Positions 49,299-60,025 of a stretch of 64,000 nucleotides of DNA are shown piece by piece (positions within the stretch are counted from its first letter, which is position 1; each line of letters opens with the position of its first letter). This DNA comes from Streptomyces polyasparticus (GTDB lineage Bacteria > Actinomycetota > Actinomycetes > Streptomycetales > Streptomycetaceae): the NCBI RefSeq assembly GCF_014493765.1, contig NZ_JACTVJ010000006.1, forward strand, positions 62,001-126,000, read 5' to 3'. Below the pieces are notes generated by a model. It was not told the DNA's origin and did not search any database. It worked only from the letters and a program-made list of their open reading frames with translations. The translations under genes and the position numbers were made by a program.

Positions 49299-51091
49299 GC
49301 CGTAAGCCACAGCGGAAGGCGGCGGTCACGCCCGCGACCCGGGCCTTCGAGGCAGGTCTGCAGCAGGTGAAGGCCAATCCCGCACTGCGGGCCGTCGAGG
49401 CCAGGTTCTGCCGGACCGAGAAGTGCGGCTCGGCTCCGCAAGGCGGTCTGGCCGTCGTCGACTCCAACGGCACCGTGCACGCCCACGCCACCCGGTACGC
49501 CGACCCTGCGACCTGGGCCTGGACCCTCGCGCACTGCGTCATCCACCTCGGCTTCGGCCATGTGCCGGCTGCCAAGGGGGAGCGGGAGCAGCCCGACCGT
49601 TTCGACCTGGCCGCGCGCTGTGCGGTGGTCAACCGCTTCCTGCTCACCTTCCCCGTCGGCCGTCCGCCCGACGATCTGCCGGCCTCCTATCCGGGCGGCG
49701 ACGAGGAGCAACTCGCCGCGTCCTGGCGCCGGGACGGCATTCCGAGCGCCTATGCCCACTGCGGTACGGCGGGCGGTGCGCCCGACCAGGTACTCGCGCC
49801 GTGGCAGGTCTACTGGAACGATCCGCCGGACTGGCAGGCCGCGTTCGCCCGGGCCCTGACCCGCACCATGTCCCAGGCGATGGACATGGCGGGCGGTCTG
49901 CGCGACAGCCTCGACGGTGAACCGCACCGCCGCCAGGCCTGGGACCAGGCGCTCAACTGGTTCGTCTCCTCCTACCCGCTGCTCGGCGGTATCGCCGCGG
50001 GCATGACGGTGGTCGCCGACGCCGAACTCGCCCGCGCCCACCAGATCTCCGTGGCCGCCGTGAACGCCGCGGCAGCCGAGATCTACATCAACCCGCTCGT
50101 GCGCATGACGTCCGAGGAATGGCGCTTCGTGCTCGCCCACGAAATGCTGCACGCCGCGCTGCGGCACGCGGACCGGTGCGGTGCGCGCGACCCGTATCTC
50201 TTCAATGTCGCGGCCGACTACGTCATCAACGCCTGGCTGATCGAGATGGACATCGGCACGATGCCCTCGGGTCTGCTCTTCGACCCGCAGCTCGCGGGCC
50301 TGTCCACCGAAGAGGTCTACGACCGCATCGCCGGCGATCTGCGGCGGCTGCGCAGGCTCGCGACCCTGCGCGGCAAGGGACTCGGCGACGTCCTCGGTCA
50401 CCCGATCACCCCACCCGCCGCCTACGTGGACCTCGACGAGTACTACCGCCGCGGACTCGCCCAGGGCTTCGATCTGCACCAGGCCCGCGGCCGCGGCACG
50501 CTTCCGGCCGGGCTCGTCGAGGAGATCAAGGCGCTGTCCCAGCCCCCGCTCCCGTGGGACGCCCGACTGGCCGAGTGGTTCGACGAGTTCGTGCCACGGC
50601 CCGAACCCGTCCGCAGCTTCGCGCGGCCCGCGCGCCGTCAGGCCTCCACGCCGGACATCCCGCGCGCGGGACGGTACTTCCCGCCGGAGGAGATCCGGCG
50701 CTGCACCTTCGGTGTGGTCCTCGACACCTCGGCCTCGATGAGCCGCACGCTGCTCGGCAAGGGGCTCGGCGCCATCGCCTCGTACGCGACGGCCCGCGAT
50801 GTGCCCGCCGCGCGCGTCGTGTTCTGCGACGTGGCCCCGCACGACGCCGGCTATCTGCCGGTCACGGACATCGCCGAGAAGGTACGGGTACGGGGCCGTG
50901 GCGGCACCGAACTGCAGCCCGGAATCGACCTGCTGCACACGGCCGAGGACTTCCCGGCGCACGCGCCGGTCCTGGTGATCACCGACGGCGACTGCGATGT
51001 CCTGCGGATCCGTCGGGAGCATGCGTTTCTGCTGCGCGCAGGCGGATCGCTTCCGTTCACTCCCAAAGGTCCCGTTTTCCGGGTGACCTGA
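49295..51091 (+). CDS. VWA-domain protein with duplicated metallopeptidase-like module
   Basis: A 598-residue protein. An N-terminal helix carries H80-C-V-I-H84-x4-H89 (LAHCVIHLGFGH); a second copy at residues 282-291 is HEMLHAALRH, the usual zinc-peptidase motif, with catalytic Glu283. A DUF2201-like C-terminal part contains the VWA MIDAS start VVLDTSASMS at Asp477. Both helices keep the His spacing; only the second keeps the Glu. It is coupled to the MoxR ATPase. Likely a MoxR partner that binds metals and proteins; real peptidase activity is unproven. Confidence 0.8.
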   Translation: MSRKPQRKAAVTPATRAFEAGLQQVKANPALRAVEARFCRTEKCGSAPQGGLAVVDSNGTVHAHATRYADPATWAWTLAHCVIHLGFGHVPAAKGEREQPDRFDLAARCAVVNRFLLTFPVGRPPDDLPASYPGGDEEQLAASWRRDGIPSAYAHCGTAGGAPDQVLAPWQVYWNDPPDWQAAFARALTRTMSQAMDMAGGLRDSLDGEPHRRQAWDQALNWFVSSYPLLGGIAAGMTVVADAELARAHQISVAAVNAAAAEIYINPLVRMTSEEWRFVLAHEMLHAALRHADRCGARDPYLFNVAADYVINAWLIEMDIGTMPSGLLFDPQLAGLSTEEVYDRIAGDLRRLRRLATLRGKGLGDVLGHPITPPAAYVDLDEYYRRGLAQGFDLHQARGRGTLPAGLVEEIKALSQPPLPWDARLAEWFDEFVPRPEPVRSFARPARRQASTPDIPRAGRYFPPEEIRRCTFGVVLDTSASMSRTLLGKGLGAIASYATARDVPAARVVFCDVAPHDAGYLPVTDIAEKVRVRGRGGTELQPGIDLLHTAEDFPAHAPVLVITDGDCDVLRIRREHAFLLRAGGSLPFTPKGPVFRVT

Positions 51092-51176
51092 TCGCGAGCA
51101 CTGTCCTGGATGTGGTCGGATGGGACCTGGACGTCACCCAACCGTCAGCAGACGTCCCGCAGAGGAAGGAATTGTC

Positions 51177-51602
51177 GTGGCCACCACGCGCAGCGCACAC
51201 ACCGTCTGGGAAGGGTCCCTCATGGAGGGGGCCGGCACCGTCACCTTCGACTCCTCCGGCATCGGCTCGCAGCCGGTGTCCTGGCCCTCGCGCGCCGAGG
51301 AGGCGAACGGCAAGACCAGCCCGGAGGAGCTGATCGCGGCCGCCCACTCCAGTTGCTTCTCGATGGCCCTCTCGCACGGCCTCGCCGGTGCGGGCACCCC
51401 GCCCACCAAGCTCACCACCTCGGCGGACGTCACGTTCCAGCCGGGCACGGGCATCACCGGCATCCACCTCACGGTCGAGGGCGAGGTGCCCGGCCTCGAC
51501 GACGCGGCCTTCGTCGCCGCCGCCGAGGCGGCCAAGGCGGGCTGCCCGGTCAGCCAGGCGCTGGCCGGCACCACGATCACCCTGAGCGCCAAGCTCGCCT
51601 GA
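51177..51602 (+). CDS. OsmC-family peroxide-stress protein
   Basis: A 141-residue OsmC/Ohr-type protein. These enzymes reduce organic hydroperoxides using two cysteines; here they lie in AAHSSCFSMALS (about residue 61) and AKAGCPVSQAL (about residue 122). Start GTG at 51177 has AAGGA 7 nt upstream. Likely osmotic or oxidative stress gene. A strong terminator hairpin follows. Confidence 0.89.
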   Translation: MATTRSAHTVWEGSLMEGAGTVTFDSSGIGSQPVSWPSRAEEANGKTSPEELIAAAHSSCFSMALSHGLAGAGTPPTKLTTSADVTFQPGTGITGIHLTVEGEVPGLDDAAFVAAAEAAKAGCPVSQALAGTTITLSAKLA

Positions 51603-51616
51603 TCGGTTGCACGCGT

Positions 51617-51655
51617 ACGCCCCCGGTCCGGACTTCGGGTCCGGGGCGGGGGCGT
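51617..51655 (+). terminator. Rho-independent-like terminator after the OsmC gene
   Basis: Two 17-nt arms (51617-51633 and 51639-51655) around the 5-nt loop ttcgg, with one mismatch and one wobble pair, form a very stable GC-rich stem. It starts 15 nt after the OsmC stop and lies before the convergent S1-domain gene, so it may work in both directions. Confidence 0.75.
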
Positions 51656-51679
51656 TGTGCTGCCGCGACCGCTGGGCGG

Positions 51680-52234
51680 TCAGGGCCAGGCGAGCGAGAT
51701 CCGCCGACGGTCACGGTCGAGCTCGGTGATCACCACGGTTACGGGCACACCTGGTTCGAGGGTGTCCCACTCGGGCCCACCAGCCAGATCCCGGTGCACA
51801 CGACCTTCGAACGGGTCGTCGCCGATCCGCACGAACACGCCGAACGGCACCACCTTGGTCACGGTGCCCGGCACAACATCTCCGAGGGCACGTTCGTCCG
51901 CGAACGCCTGGAAGGGATCCGGCTGCAGAATTTTGAGCGAGAGACGTGCCTCGCCCTGGTGGGTGTCGAAGCCGAGGAACTGGCACGTGATGTGCTGGCC
52001 CACTTCGATGATTTCGTGCGGCGATTCGAACCGGACCCAGGACAGTTCGGGGATCGTGATGAACCCGACTCCTGGGTACACCGGATGGCGGGGCCCCTCA
52101 TCCAGCTCCACGAACACCCCGAAGTTCTCGATGCCCGCGACCGTCCCGCTGACATGCGTGCCACGCTCAAGGCCACTGAGGAACGTCCACAGTTCCGGGT
52201 ACTCGGCGCCCTGACGGGCGGTGTCGAATATCAT
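51680..52234 (-). CDS. Double S1-domain RNA-binding protein
   Basis: A 184-residue protein with two S1 motifs. The first is LERGTHVSGTVAGIENFGVFVELDEG; the second is VVPGTVTKVVPFGVFVRIGDDPFEGRVH. S1 domains bind RNA, as in ribosomal protein S1 or RNase E-type proteins. The rest (WTFLSG) is short. No catalytic part. It may bind ribosomes or mRNA; the role is unknown. Confidence 0.85.
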   Translation of the reverse strand: MIFDTARQGAEYPELWTFLSGLERGTHVSGTVAGIENFGVFVELDEGPRHPVYPGVGFITIPELSWVRFESPHEIIEVGQHITCQFLGFDTHQGEARLSLKILQPDPFQAFADERALGDVVPGTVTKVVPFGVFVRIGDDPFEGRVHRDLAGGPEWDTLEPGVPVTVVITELDRDRRRISLAWP

Positions 52235-52279
52235 CCCGTGAGCATTTCAGGACGCGTACGTCGCGGGGAAGGCAGCTGC

Positions 52280-52714
52280 TCAGGCGGCGCCGAAGTCCGG
52301 CAACGTAAGCGAGCCGTCCTCCGCCAGGGGGAAGCCCGGGTTGTGGGCCACCTCCCACACGTGGCCGTCCGGGTCCGCGAACGCCCCCGAGTAGAAGCCG
52401 ACGACGTTCACCGCGGCCGGCTTCGTGACGCGGGCGCCCGCGCGCTCGGCAGACGTGAGGAGTTCGTCGACCTCCTTGTCCGAACGGACGTTGTGGGCGA
52501 GGACGATCCCGCCGAAGCCGCCCGCCGTACCCGGTGAGACCCCCGAGTCCGCCGCCAGCTTGTCCCGGCTCCACAGGACGAAGCCCAGGCCGCCCGCCTG
52601 GAAGAAGACCGTCTCCTCGACCTCCTGGCCGCGCCAGCCGAGGGCCTCGTAGAAGCGTTTGGACCGGGCGAGATCGGTCACTCCGAGAGTGATCAGGGTG
52701 ATGCGCTGCTCCAT
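52280..52714 (-). CDS. VOC family protein
   Basis: A 144-residue VOC-fold protein with the start [24 protein letters not shown] and the end [23 protein letters not shown]. The Glu in WEVAHNP is the usual metal ligand. Similar proteins are glyoxalase- or antibiotic-binding types. The start at 52714 is divergent from dnaK, 147 nt away. Confidence 0.82.
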   Translation of the reverse strand: MEQRITLITLGVTDLARSKRFYEALGWRGQEVEETVFFQAGGLGFVLWSRDKLAADSGVSPGTAGGFGGIVLAHNVRSDKEVDELLTSAERAGARVTKPAAVNVVGFYSGAFADPDGHVWEVAHNPGFPLAEDGSLTLPDFGAA

Positions 52715-52795
52715 GCCCCCGACCGTACAGCCGTGGGCACGGAGCACAACCGACAGGCGCAACCGAGGCGCACCACCGGACCGGCCGTCCGGGGC

Positions 52796-52816
52796 ATTGA
52801 CAACAGCCCGCTCAAG
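52796..52816 (+). promoter_or_regulatory. HAIR-like (HspR) inverted repeat overlapping a TTGACA -35
   Basis: attgaca, 7 nt, gctcaag. The HspR HAIR consensus is CTTGAGT, 7 nt, ACTCAAG; the right half matches 6 of 7, the left 4 of 7. The left half contains a perfect TTGACA -35 hexamer (52797-52802). It lies 46 nt before the dnaK start. This suggests repression by HspR, as for the main dnaK operon, but the left half is weak. Confidence 0.5.
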
Positions 52817-52861
52817 TTTTGTGCTGGACATCCGGGAGTGGGTTGTCGGAAGGGGACTGAC

Positions 52862-54751
<1,890 letters not shown>

Positions 54752-54822
54752 GGGCCCAGGTCCTCGGGCGAAGGCTCCCGCCCCGTCCCCGTTCAGGGCC
54801 CCGCCCCGCCACCCTCCCCGGT

Positions 54823-55791
54823 TCAGGCCCCCGCCCCCGCCACCAGCACCTCCGCCGCCCGCGTCCGCGCGTAGAGCACCGAGCGCCCGGCCCGGTGCGC
54901 CGACACCAGACCCGCCGCGCGCAAGGCGGACAGGTGTTGGGACACCCCGCCCGCGGAGAGCCCGACGCGCGGGGCGAGCTCGGTGGTGGAGGCGGGAGTC
55001 GACAGCTCGGCGAGCAGCCGTGCGCGGGCCGCGCCGAGTACACCGGCGAGCGCGGCGGAGGCGGGGGAGGGCGGCGCCGTCCACAACTGGCCGACCCCGC
55101 GCGGCGGGTAGCGCAGCGTCGCCTGGTACTTGGCGTCCGTCTTGGAGAACACCCGCGGCCAGACGAACACGGAGGGCACGAGCAGCAGGCCGTGCCCGTC
55201 GAGGCGCCGCACGCCGTGGAAGAACTTGTGGCGGATCTGCAGACGCCCGGAGTCCCAGGTGACCTGTTCGCCGAGGTCCTCGAAGAGACAGCCCGTCCCG
55301 CCCTCGGCGAAGCGCCGCGCCCGGTACTGGATGTCCGCCTCGTACAGCCCGGCCATGCGCGGCCAGAACGGCGCCATCGCGAGCTCCCAGTACGCGGTGA
55401 TCACGTCGGCGAGCTTCCCGAGCCCCCGTTCGCGGTCCGCGAGCAGCGCCGCCACGGCCGGCTGAGCGGCTTGCGAGGTGGTGCGAAGGAGCTCCGGCGG
55501 GGTGGCGCGCAGTGCGGCCAGTTCGACGTCGAGAGAGGGCCCGGGCGTCGTGGGAGGCGGGCTGAGGAAGCTCGGGATCTGCTGGTCGGCCGGCGGAAGG
55601 AGCGAGGTCAGCGGGGTGAGATCGAGCTTGGCCGCGGCGATACGGGTCCGGGTCCGCTCGGCCCACCGCCGGTGCAGGTCCTGGCTGCCGGCGCCGCTGA
55701 GGATCCGTACGCCCGCGATGACCTCCCACAGAGGGGAGACCGCGAACCGTGTCCGCGCCACGTCCTCGGCCGAGAACTCGATCTCCAGCAT
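54823..55791 (-). CDS. ArsR-type winged-helix regulator (DUF5937-like)
   Basis: A 322-residue regulator. The N-terminal 230 residues are a DUF5937-like domain with no clear catalytic motif (TRFAVSPLWEVIAGVRIL at the start); the C-terminal 75 residues are an ArsR winged helix (LLAELSTPASTTELAPRVGLSAGGVSQHLSALRAAGLVSAHRAGRSVLYART). It is divergent from an MFS exporter gene, a common pairing in which the regulator represses the exporter. The start at 55791 has AAGGGGAGGG upstream. Confidence 0.85.
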   Translation of the reverse strand: MLEIEFSAEDVARTRFAVSPLWEVIAGVRILSGAGSQDLHRRWAERTRTRIAAAKLDLTPLTSLLPPADQQIPSFLSPPPTTPGPSLDVELAALRATPPELLRTTSQAAQPAVAALLADRERGLGKLADVITAYWELAMAPFWPRMAGLYEADIQYRARRFAEGGTGCLFEDLGEQVTWDSGRLQIRHKFFHGVRRLDGHGLLLVPSVFVWPRVFSKTDAKYQATLRYPPRGVGQLWTAPPSPASAALAGVLGAARARLLAELSTPASTTELAPRVGLSAGGVSQHLSALRAAGLVSAHRAGRSVLYARTRAAEVLVAGAGA

Positions 55792-55827
55792 CCGCCCCCA
55801 CCCTCCCCTTGGTTCCAACCCTTCAGA

Positions 55828-55843
55828 TTTAGCTGAGCCTAAA
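55828..55843. promoter_or_regulatory. Inverted repeat between regulator and MFS gene, possible iron box
   Basis: tttag-ctgagc-ctaaa is an inverted repeat in the middle of the 93-nt divergent gap. The strand reading TTAGCTGAGCCTAA matches 13 of 14 positions of one half of the DmdR/IdeR iron box (TTAGGTGAGCCTAACCTAA). It could alternatively be the operator of the ArsR-type regulator. Confidence 0.5.
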
Positions 55844-55884
55844 ACATTCGCCCCGGCCTGCACTGCCCGGGCACTGTTCCTGCC

Positions 55885-57192
55885 ATGCCCACCGAATCCC
55901 CTTGGCGGATACGCCAGTTCCGCACGCTGTTCTCCTCAAATGTCCTCAGTGTCATGGGGAGCAACGTCTCGTACGTGGCTGTCCCCATGGTCGCCGTCGT
56001 CGCGCTCGACGCGGGCCCCGGACAGGTCGGCCTGCTTGCCGCGCTCAGCACGATCGCGTTCCTCCTGATCGGACTGCCCGCCGGCGCCTGGGTGGACCGG
56101 ATGCGCCACCGCCGGGTCCTGATCGTCGCGGAACTGTCCCGCGGCGCCCTGCTGGGATCGGTACCGCTGGCCTGGTGGCTGGACACGCTGACCTTCGGTC
56201 ATCTGTGCGCGGTCGTGCTGCTCGACGGAGTGAGCACGGTCTTCTTCGACGTGACCGCGCAGAGCACCCTGCCGAAGCTGGTGGGACGAGAAGCCCTGGT
56301 GCCCGCCAACGCGGCCCTCGTGAGCCTGTCGGCGGCGGGCAACGTGACCGGCCGGGGCGCGGGCGGCGGGCTCGTCGAACTGCTCACCGCACCCTTGGCC
56401 ATGGCCGTCTCCGCGGTGGGGTACCTGGCGAGCGGCCTGCAGCTCCTGCGTCTCAAGCCGATGGACGACGGCGCCTCCGCGAAGGCCGTACAGCAGGTCC
56501 GGCTGCTCACGCAGATCGGCGAAGGCCTGCGCCACGTCCTGCGCGACGGCGAACTGCGCGCCCTGGCCCTCACCGGCACACTCGGCAATCTCGGCTCCGT
56601 GATCATCAACACCATGCTGCCGGTCCTGTTCGCCCGTGAACTCGGCCTCTCCACCGGACTGTTGGGCCTCTACTGGGCGATCGGCGGCATCGGCATCTTC
56701 GTCGGCGCGCGCTGCGCACAACCCCTGGCCGCCCGCTTCGGCCTCGGGCGCACCATGGTGCGGCTCAACCAGTGGGTGGCCCCCGTGGCGGTGTTCCTGC
56801 CGCTGATCGACCGTGGCGCATGGCTGTGGCTCGCGGCCGGCGCGTGGTCGGTGTTCACCTTCAAGACCGGCGTCGCCAACGTGCTCGGGGTGAGCCTGCG
56901 CCAGCGTCTGACGCCAGGACCGCTGCTCGGCCGGATGAACGCGACGTTCCGCTTCATGTTCACCGGGTCGATGGCGATCGGCGCGTCGCTCTCCGGCCTG
57001 ATCGGCGAGTACGTCTCCCTGCGCGCGGCACTCTGGACGGGCGCGGTCTGCCTCGCCCTGAGCGTGCTGCCGGTGGCTCTCTCCCCGATCAGGCACCGCA
57101 CCGCATTGCCCGACGCGGACTACGAACCGGTCCGCTCCCAGCCCCGCCGCTCCTTGCGCGAGCCCAACTGCGTCTCGTCCCGGCTGCGGTAG
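55885..57192 (+). CDS. MFS transporter (DHA3/EntS-like exporter)
   Basis: A 435-residue transporter with about 12 membrane helices. The A-type loop motif is LLIGLPAGAWVDRMRHRRVL, which fits the DHA3 drug/siderophore exporter type (EntS, macrolide efflux). A hydrophilic tail (DADYEPVRSQPRRSLREPNC) extends into antisense overlap with narI by 73 nt. Start ATG 55885. Probably controlled by the adjacent ArsR-type regulator and maybe iron. Confidence 0.84.
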   Translation: MPTESPWRIRQFRTLFSSNVLSVMGSNVSYVAVPMVAVVALDAGPGQVGLLAALSTIAFLLIGLPAGAWVDRMRHRRVLIVAELSRGALLGSVPLAWWLDTLTFGHLCAVVLLDGVSTVFFDVTAQSTLPKLVGREALVPANAALVSLSAAGNVTGRGAGGGLVELLTAPLAMAVSAVGYLASGLQLLRLKPMDDGASAKAVQQVRLLTQIGEGLRHVLRDGELRALALTGTLGNLGSVIINTMLPVLFARELGLSTGLLGLYWAIGGIGIFVGARCAQPLAARFGLGRTMVRLNQWVAPVAVFLPLIDRGAWLWLAAGAWSVFTFKTGVANVLGVSLRQRLTPGPLLGRMNATFRFMFTGSMAIGASLSGLIGEYVSLRAALWTGAVCLALSVLPVALSPIRHRTALPDADYEPVRSQPRRSLREPNCVSSRLR

Positions 57193-57845
57193 ACCACGTA
57201 CGGGCGGAACAGGTACTGCACGGGCGCGCTGAACATGTGCACCAGGCGCGTGAAGGGGATCAGTGCGAAGAGCAGCAGTCCGATGACGGCGTGGATCTGG
57301 TACGTGAGCGGTACGCCCACCATCTTGTCGATGTCGGGCTGCAGCGTGAACAGGGAACGGGCCCAAGGCGCGATCGTCAGACGGTAGTCGTAGCCGTGCG
57401 AGGGCGAGGAGTTGGTGAGCTTGGCCCACATGCCCATCACGATCCCGCCGAGCAGCACCAGGTACATGACCTTGTCGTTGACCGTGGTCGCCTTGAAGAC
57501 GGGCGTGTTGGTGCGGCGCCGGTAGAGCAGCAGCAGAATCCCGGCCACCGCGAGCACACCGGCCGCCGTACCGCCGTACAGCGACAGCTTGTGATACATC
57601 GACTCGTCCATGCCGACCTTGTCGGTCCAGGACTCGGGGATGAACAGACCCATCAGATGCCCGACGAACACGAAGAGCAGCCCGTAGTGGAACATCGGCG
57701 AGGCGATGTTGAGCAGCTTCGACTCGTACACCTGTGAGGAGCGGGTGGTCCAGCCGAACTTGTCGTATTTGAAGCGCCAGAACGTGCCCGCGATCAGGAG
57801 CGCGACGGCGACATAGGGCAGGACCCCCCAAAGGAGCGTGTTCAT
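57120..57845 (-). CDS. narI: Respiratory nitrate reductase gamma subunit NarI
   Basis: A 241-residue diheme cytochrome b subunit. Five membrane helices, starting LLWGVLPYVAVALLIAGTFW; heme-ligand histidines fall in FHYGLLFVFVGHLMG (helix 2) and YQIHAVIGLLLFALIPFTRLVHMFSAPV (helix 5). It takes electrons from menaquinol at the membrane. ATG at 57845 overlaps narJ by four nucleotides. Last gene of the operon, converging with and overlapping the MFS gene. Confidence 0.93.
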   Translation of the reverse strand: MNTLLWGVLPYVAVALLIAGTFWRFKYDKFGWTTRSSQVYESKLLNIASPMFHYGLLFVFVGHLMGLFIPESWTDKVGMDESMYHKLSLYGGTAAGVLAVAGILLLLYRRRTNTPVFKATTVNDKVMYLVLLGGIVMGMWAKLTNSSPSHGYDYRLTIAPWARSLFTLQPDIDKMVGVPLTYQIHAVIGLLLFALIPFTRLVHMFSAPVQYLFRPYVVYRSRDETQLGSRKERRGWERTGS

Positions 57846-58411
57846 GAGGGCTCTCCCACGAGGCTGAAGGGTTCGAGACCGACGGTTTCGATGGGCGGAC
57901 CGCACTTGGCCATCGCCATCGCCGCGGCCTTGTCCTTCGGGGACGGTCCGGGCAGCGTGCGGCAGACGGCGTCGAGCACGCTCGCGTAGGGCGTGCCGTG
58001 ATCGGTGAGGGCGAGGCGCAACAGCTCCAGGCCCGGCCGGAATTCGAGCAGCAGCCGGGTGTCGACCTGCGCGGAGAACTCCAGGACCGCGGGCAGGAAG
58101 TCCGGCAGTTCCTCGTCGGAGAACTCCAGGCCGTGCTCGCGGTAGACCTGCTTGAAGCCGACGAGCGTCATGCCGCGCCGCCGGGTGTCACCGTCGCGCC
58201 ACCAGCTCAGATACAGGCTGTGCCGGTTCTTGAAGTCGAAGACCTTCACATAGTGCGCGGCCAGCTCGGTGGGGCAGGTCGCGTCCGCGAAGTCCAGGAA
58301 CTTCCGCAGTTCGGGGGCCGCTTGGCGCAGGAGCGGCAGACGCGCCCGGAACTCGTCGTCGGGATACGACAGGCACAGCGAAGCCGCCTGGTACAGAACC
58401 GCCTTGCTCAC
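57842..58411 (-). CDS. narJ: Nitrate reductase assembly chaperone NarJ
   Basis: A 189-residue chaperone that binds apo-NarG and allows Mo-cofactor insertion. Family features: QAASLCLSYPDDEFRARLPLL, AAHYVKVFDFKNRHSLYLSWW (the conserved Y/F-rich motif) and DFLPAVLEFSAQ. GTG start overlapping narH by four nucleotides. Confidence 0.92.
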   Translation of the reverse strand: MSKAVLYQAASLCLSYPDDEFRARLPLLRQAAPELRKFLDFADATCPTELAAHYVKVFDFKNRHSLYLSWWRDGDTRRRGMTLVGFKQVYREHGLEFSDEELPDFLPAVLEFSAQVDTRLLLEFRPGLELLRLALTDHGTPYASVLDAVCRTLPGPSPKDKAAAMAMAKCGPPIETVGLEPFSLVGEPS

Positions 58412-60024
58412 TGCTGCTCCCTCACATCGGCCGGCTCTTCGTCGGAGGTCTGGCGCTTGCGGGCCGCGTGGAAGTTCTCGATCGAGACCAGCGGCAGCTG
58501 CTTCTTGCCGGAACCGGAGTCCTGGCCGAACGGCCCGTCGCCGCCCATGCCCGGACCGCCCTCGTGGTCCAGCGAGCAGGTGTCGGGGACAGCCGACTCC
58601 TCCAGGGCCTTCGCGTCACCGACCGCCGCCGTCGGAATCACATAGCGGTCCTCGTACTTGGCGATCGCGAGCAGCCGGTACATCTCCTCGATCTCCTGCG
58701 CGCTCATCCCCACCGAATCGGCGATTGAGTGGTCGGGCCGGTCGCCGAGGTTGATGGCCCGCATGTGGGAGCGCATCGCGGCCAGCTTGTTGAGCGAGGA
58801 GCGCACGGGCGCGACATCGCCCGCGGTGAAGATCTCCGCGAGGTATTCGAGCGGGATACGGAGGGTGTCGATCGCGCCGAACAGGTTGCCCGCGTCCTCG
58901 CCGTCGTGGCCCGTCTCGGTCAGCGCGTCGACGACGGGGGAGAGCGGCGGGATGTACCAGACCATCGGCATGGTGCGGTACTCCGGGTGCAGCGGCAGCG
59001 CCACCTTGTACTTGCTGATCAGCGCGCGCACGGGGGAGCGGCGGGCCGCCTCCATCCAGTCGTACGGGATGCCGGCCTTCTCGGCGGCCCGCTGGACCTC
59101 GGGGTCGTCGGGGTCGAGGAAGACGCCCAACTGGGCCTCGTACAGCGCCTTGTCGTCCTTCGTGGACGCGGCGGCCGTGACCTTGTCCGCGTCGTACAGG
59201 ATCACGCCCAGGTAGCGCAGCCGCCCGACGCAGGTCTCGGAGCAGACCGTCGGCAGGCCGACCTCGACGCGCGGGTAGCACATCGTGCACTTCTCGGCCT
59301 TGCCGGTGGAGTGGTTGAAGTAGACCTTCTTGTACGGGCAGCCCGTCACGCACTGCCGCCAGCCGCGGCAGCGGTCCTGGTCGACCAGGACGATCCCGTC
59401 CTCGTTGCGCTTGTACATCGCGCCCGAGGGACAGGAGGCCACGCACGCCGGGTTGAGGCAGTGTTCGCAGATGCGCGGCAGATAGAACATGAAGGTCTGC
59501 TCGAAGGCGAACTTCACCTTCTCCGCGGCCTGTTCACGGACCTTCTCGATCATCGGGTCCTGCGGCCCGTGCTCCGTGGCGCCGCCCAGGTTGTCGTCCC
59601 AGTTCGAGGACCACTCGATCTTCATCGGCTTGCCCGAGATCAGCGAACGGGGCTCCGCCACCGGGTAGTCGTCGCCGAGCGGGGCGTCGGTGAGGTTCTT
59701 GTAGTCGTACGTCCAGGGCTCGTAGTAGTCCTTGATCTCCGGCAGCTTGGGGTTGGAGAAGATGTGCGTGAGCTTCTTGAACCGGCCGCCGTTCTTGAGC
59801 TTGAGCGCGCCGCGCTTGTTGAGGACCCAGCCGCCCTGCCACTTCTCCTGGTCCTCGTACCGCCGGGGGTAGCCCTGTCCGGGGCGGGTCTCGACATTGT
59901 TGAACCAGACGTACTCCATGCCGGTCCGGTTCGTCCATGCCTGCTTGCAGGTGACCGAGCAGGTGTGGCACCCGATGCACTTGTCGAGGTTCATCACCAT
60001 CGCCACTTGGGCCATCACGCGCAT
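58408..60024 (-). CDS. narH: Nitrate reductase beta subunit NarH
   Basis: A 538-residue electron-transfer subunit with four Fe-S clusters. Cluster motifs: NLDKCIGCHTCSVTCK, CEHCLNPACVASCP, DRCRGWRQCVTGCP and KCTMCYP. In the third cluster one Cys is replaced by Trp (CRGWRQC), the normal sign of a [3Fe-4S] center in NarH. ATG at 60024 has GGAG in the narG end and lies 1 nt from the narG stop, so it is coupled to it. Confidence 0.94.
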   Translation of the reverse strand: MRVMAQVAMVMNLDKCIGCHTCSVTCKQAWTNRTGMEYVWFNNVETRPGQGYPRRYEDQEKWQGGWVLNKRGALKLKNGGRFKKLTHIFSNPKLPEIKDYYEPWTYDYKNLTDAPLGDDYPVAEPRSLISGKPMKIEWSSNWDDNLGGATEHGPQDPMIEKVREQAAEKVKFAFEQTFMFYLPRICEHCLNPACVASCPSGAMYKRNEDGIVLVDQDRCRGWRQCVTGCPYKKVYFNHSTGKAEKCTMCYPRVEVGLPTVCSETCVGRLRYLGVILYDADKVTAAASTKDDKALYEAQLGVFLDPDDPEVQRAAEKAGIPYDWMEAARRSPVRALISKYKVALPLHPEYRTMPMVWYIPPLSPVVDALTETGHDGEDAGNLFGAIDTLRIPLEYLAEIFTAGDVAPVRSSLNKLAAMRSHMRAINLGDRPDHSIADSVGMSAQEIEEMYRLLAIAKYEDRYVIPTAAVGDAKALEESAVPDTCSLDHEGGPGMGGDGPFGQDSGSGKKQLPLVSIENFHAARKRQTSDEEPADVREQQ

Positions 60025-60025
60025 G

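Noticed and set aside
46386-49310. Long minus-strand open frame opposite the phosphodiesterase, permease and MoxR genes
   Set aside because: Spans three unrelated real genes; typical high-GC artefact.
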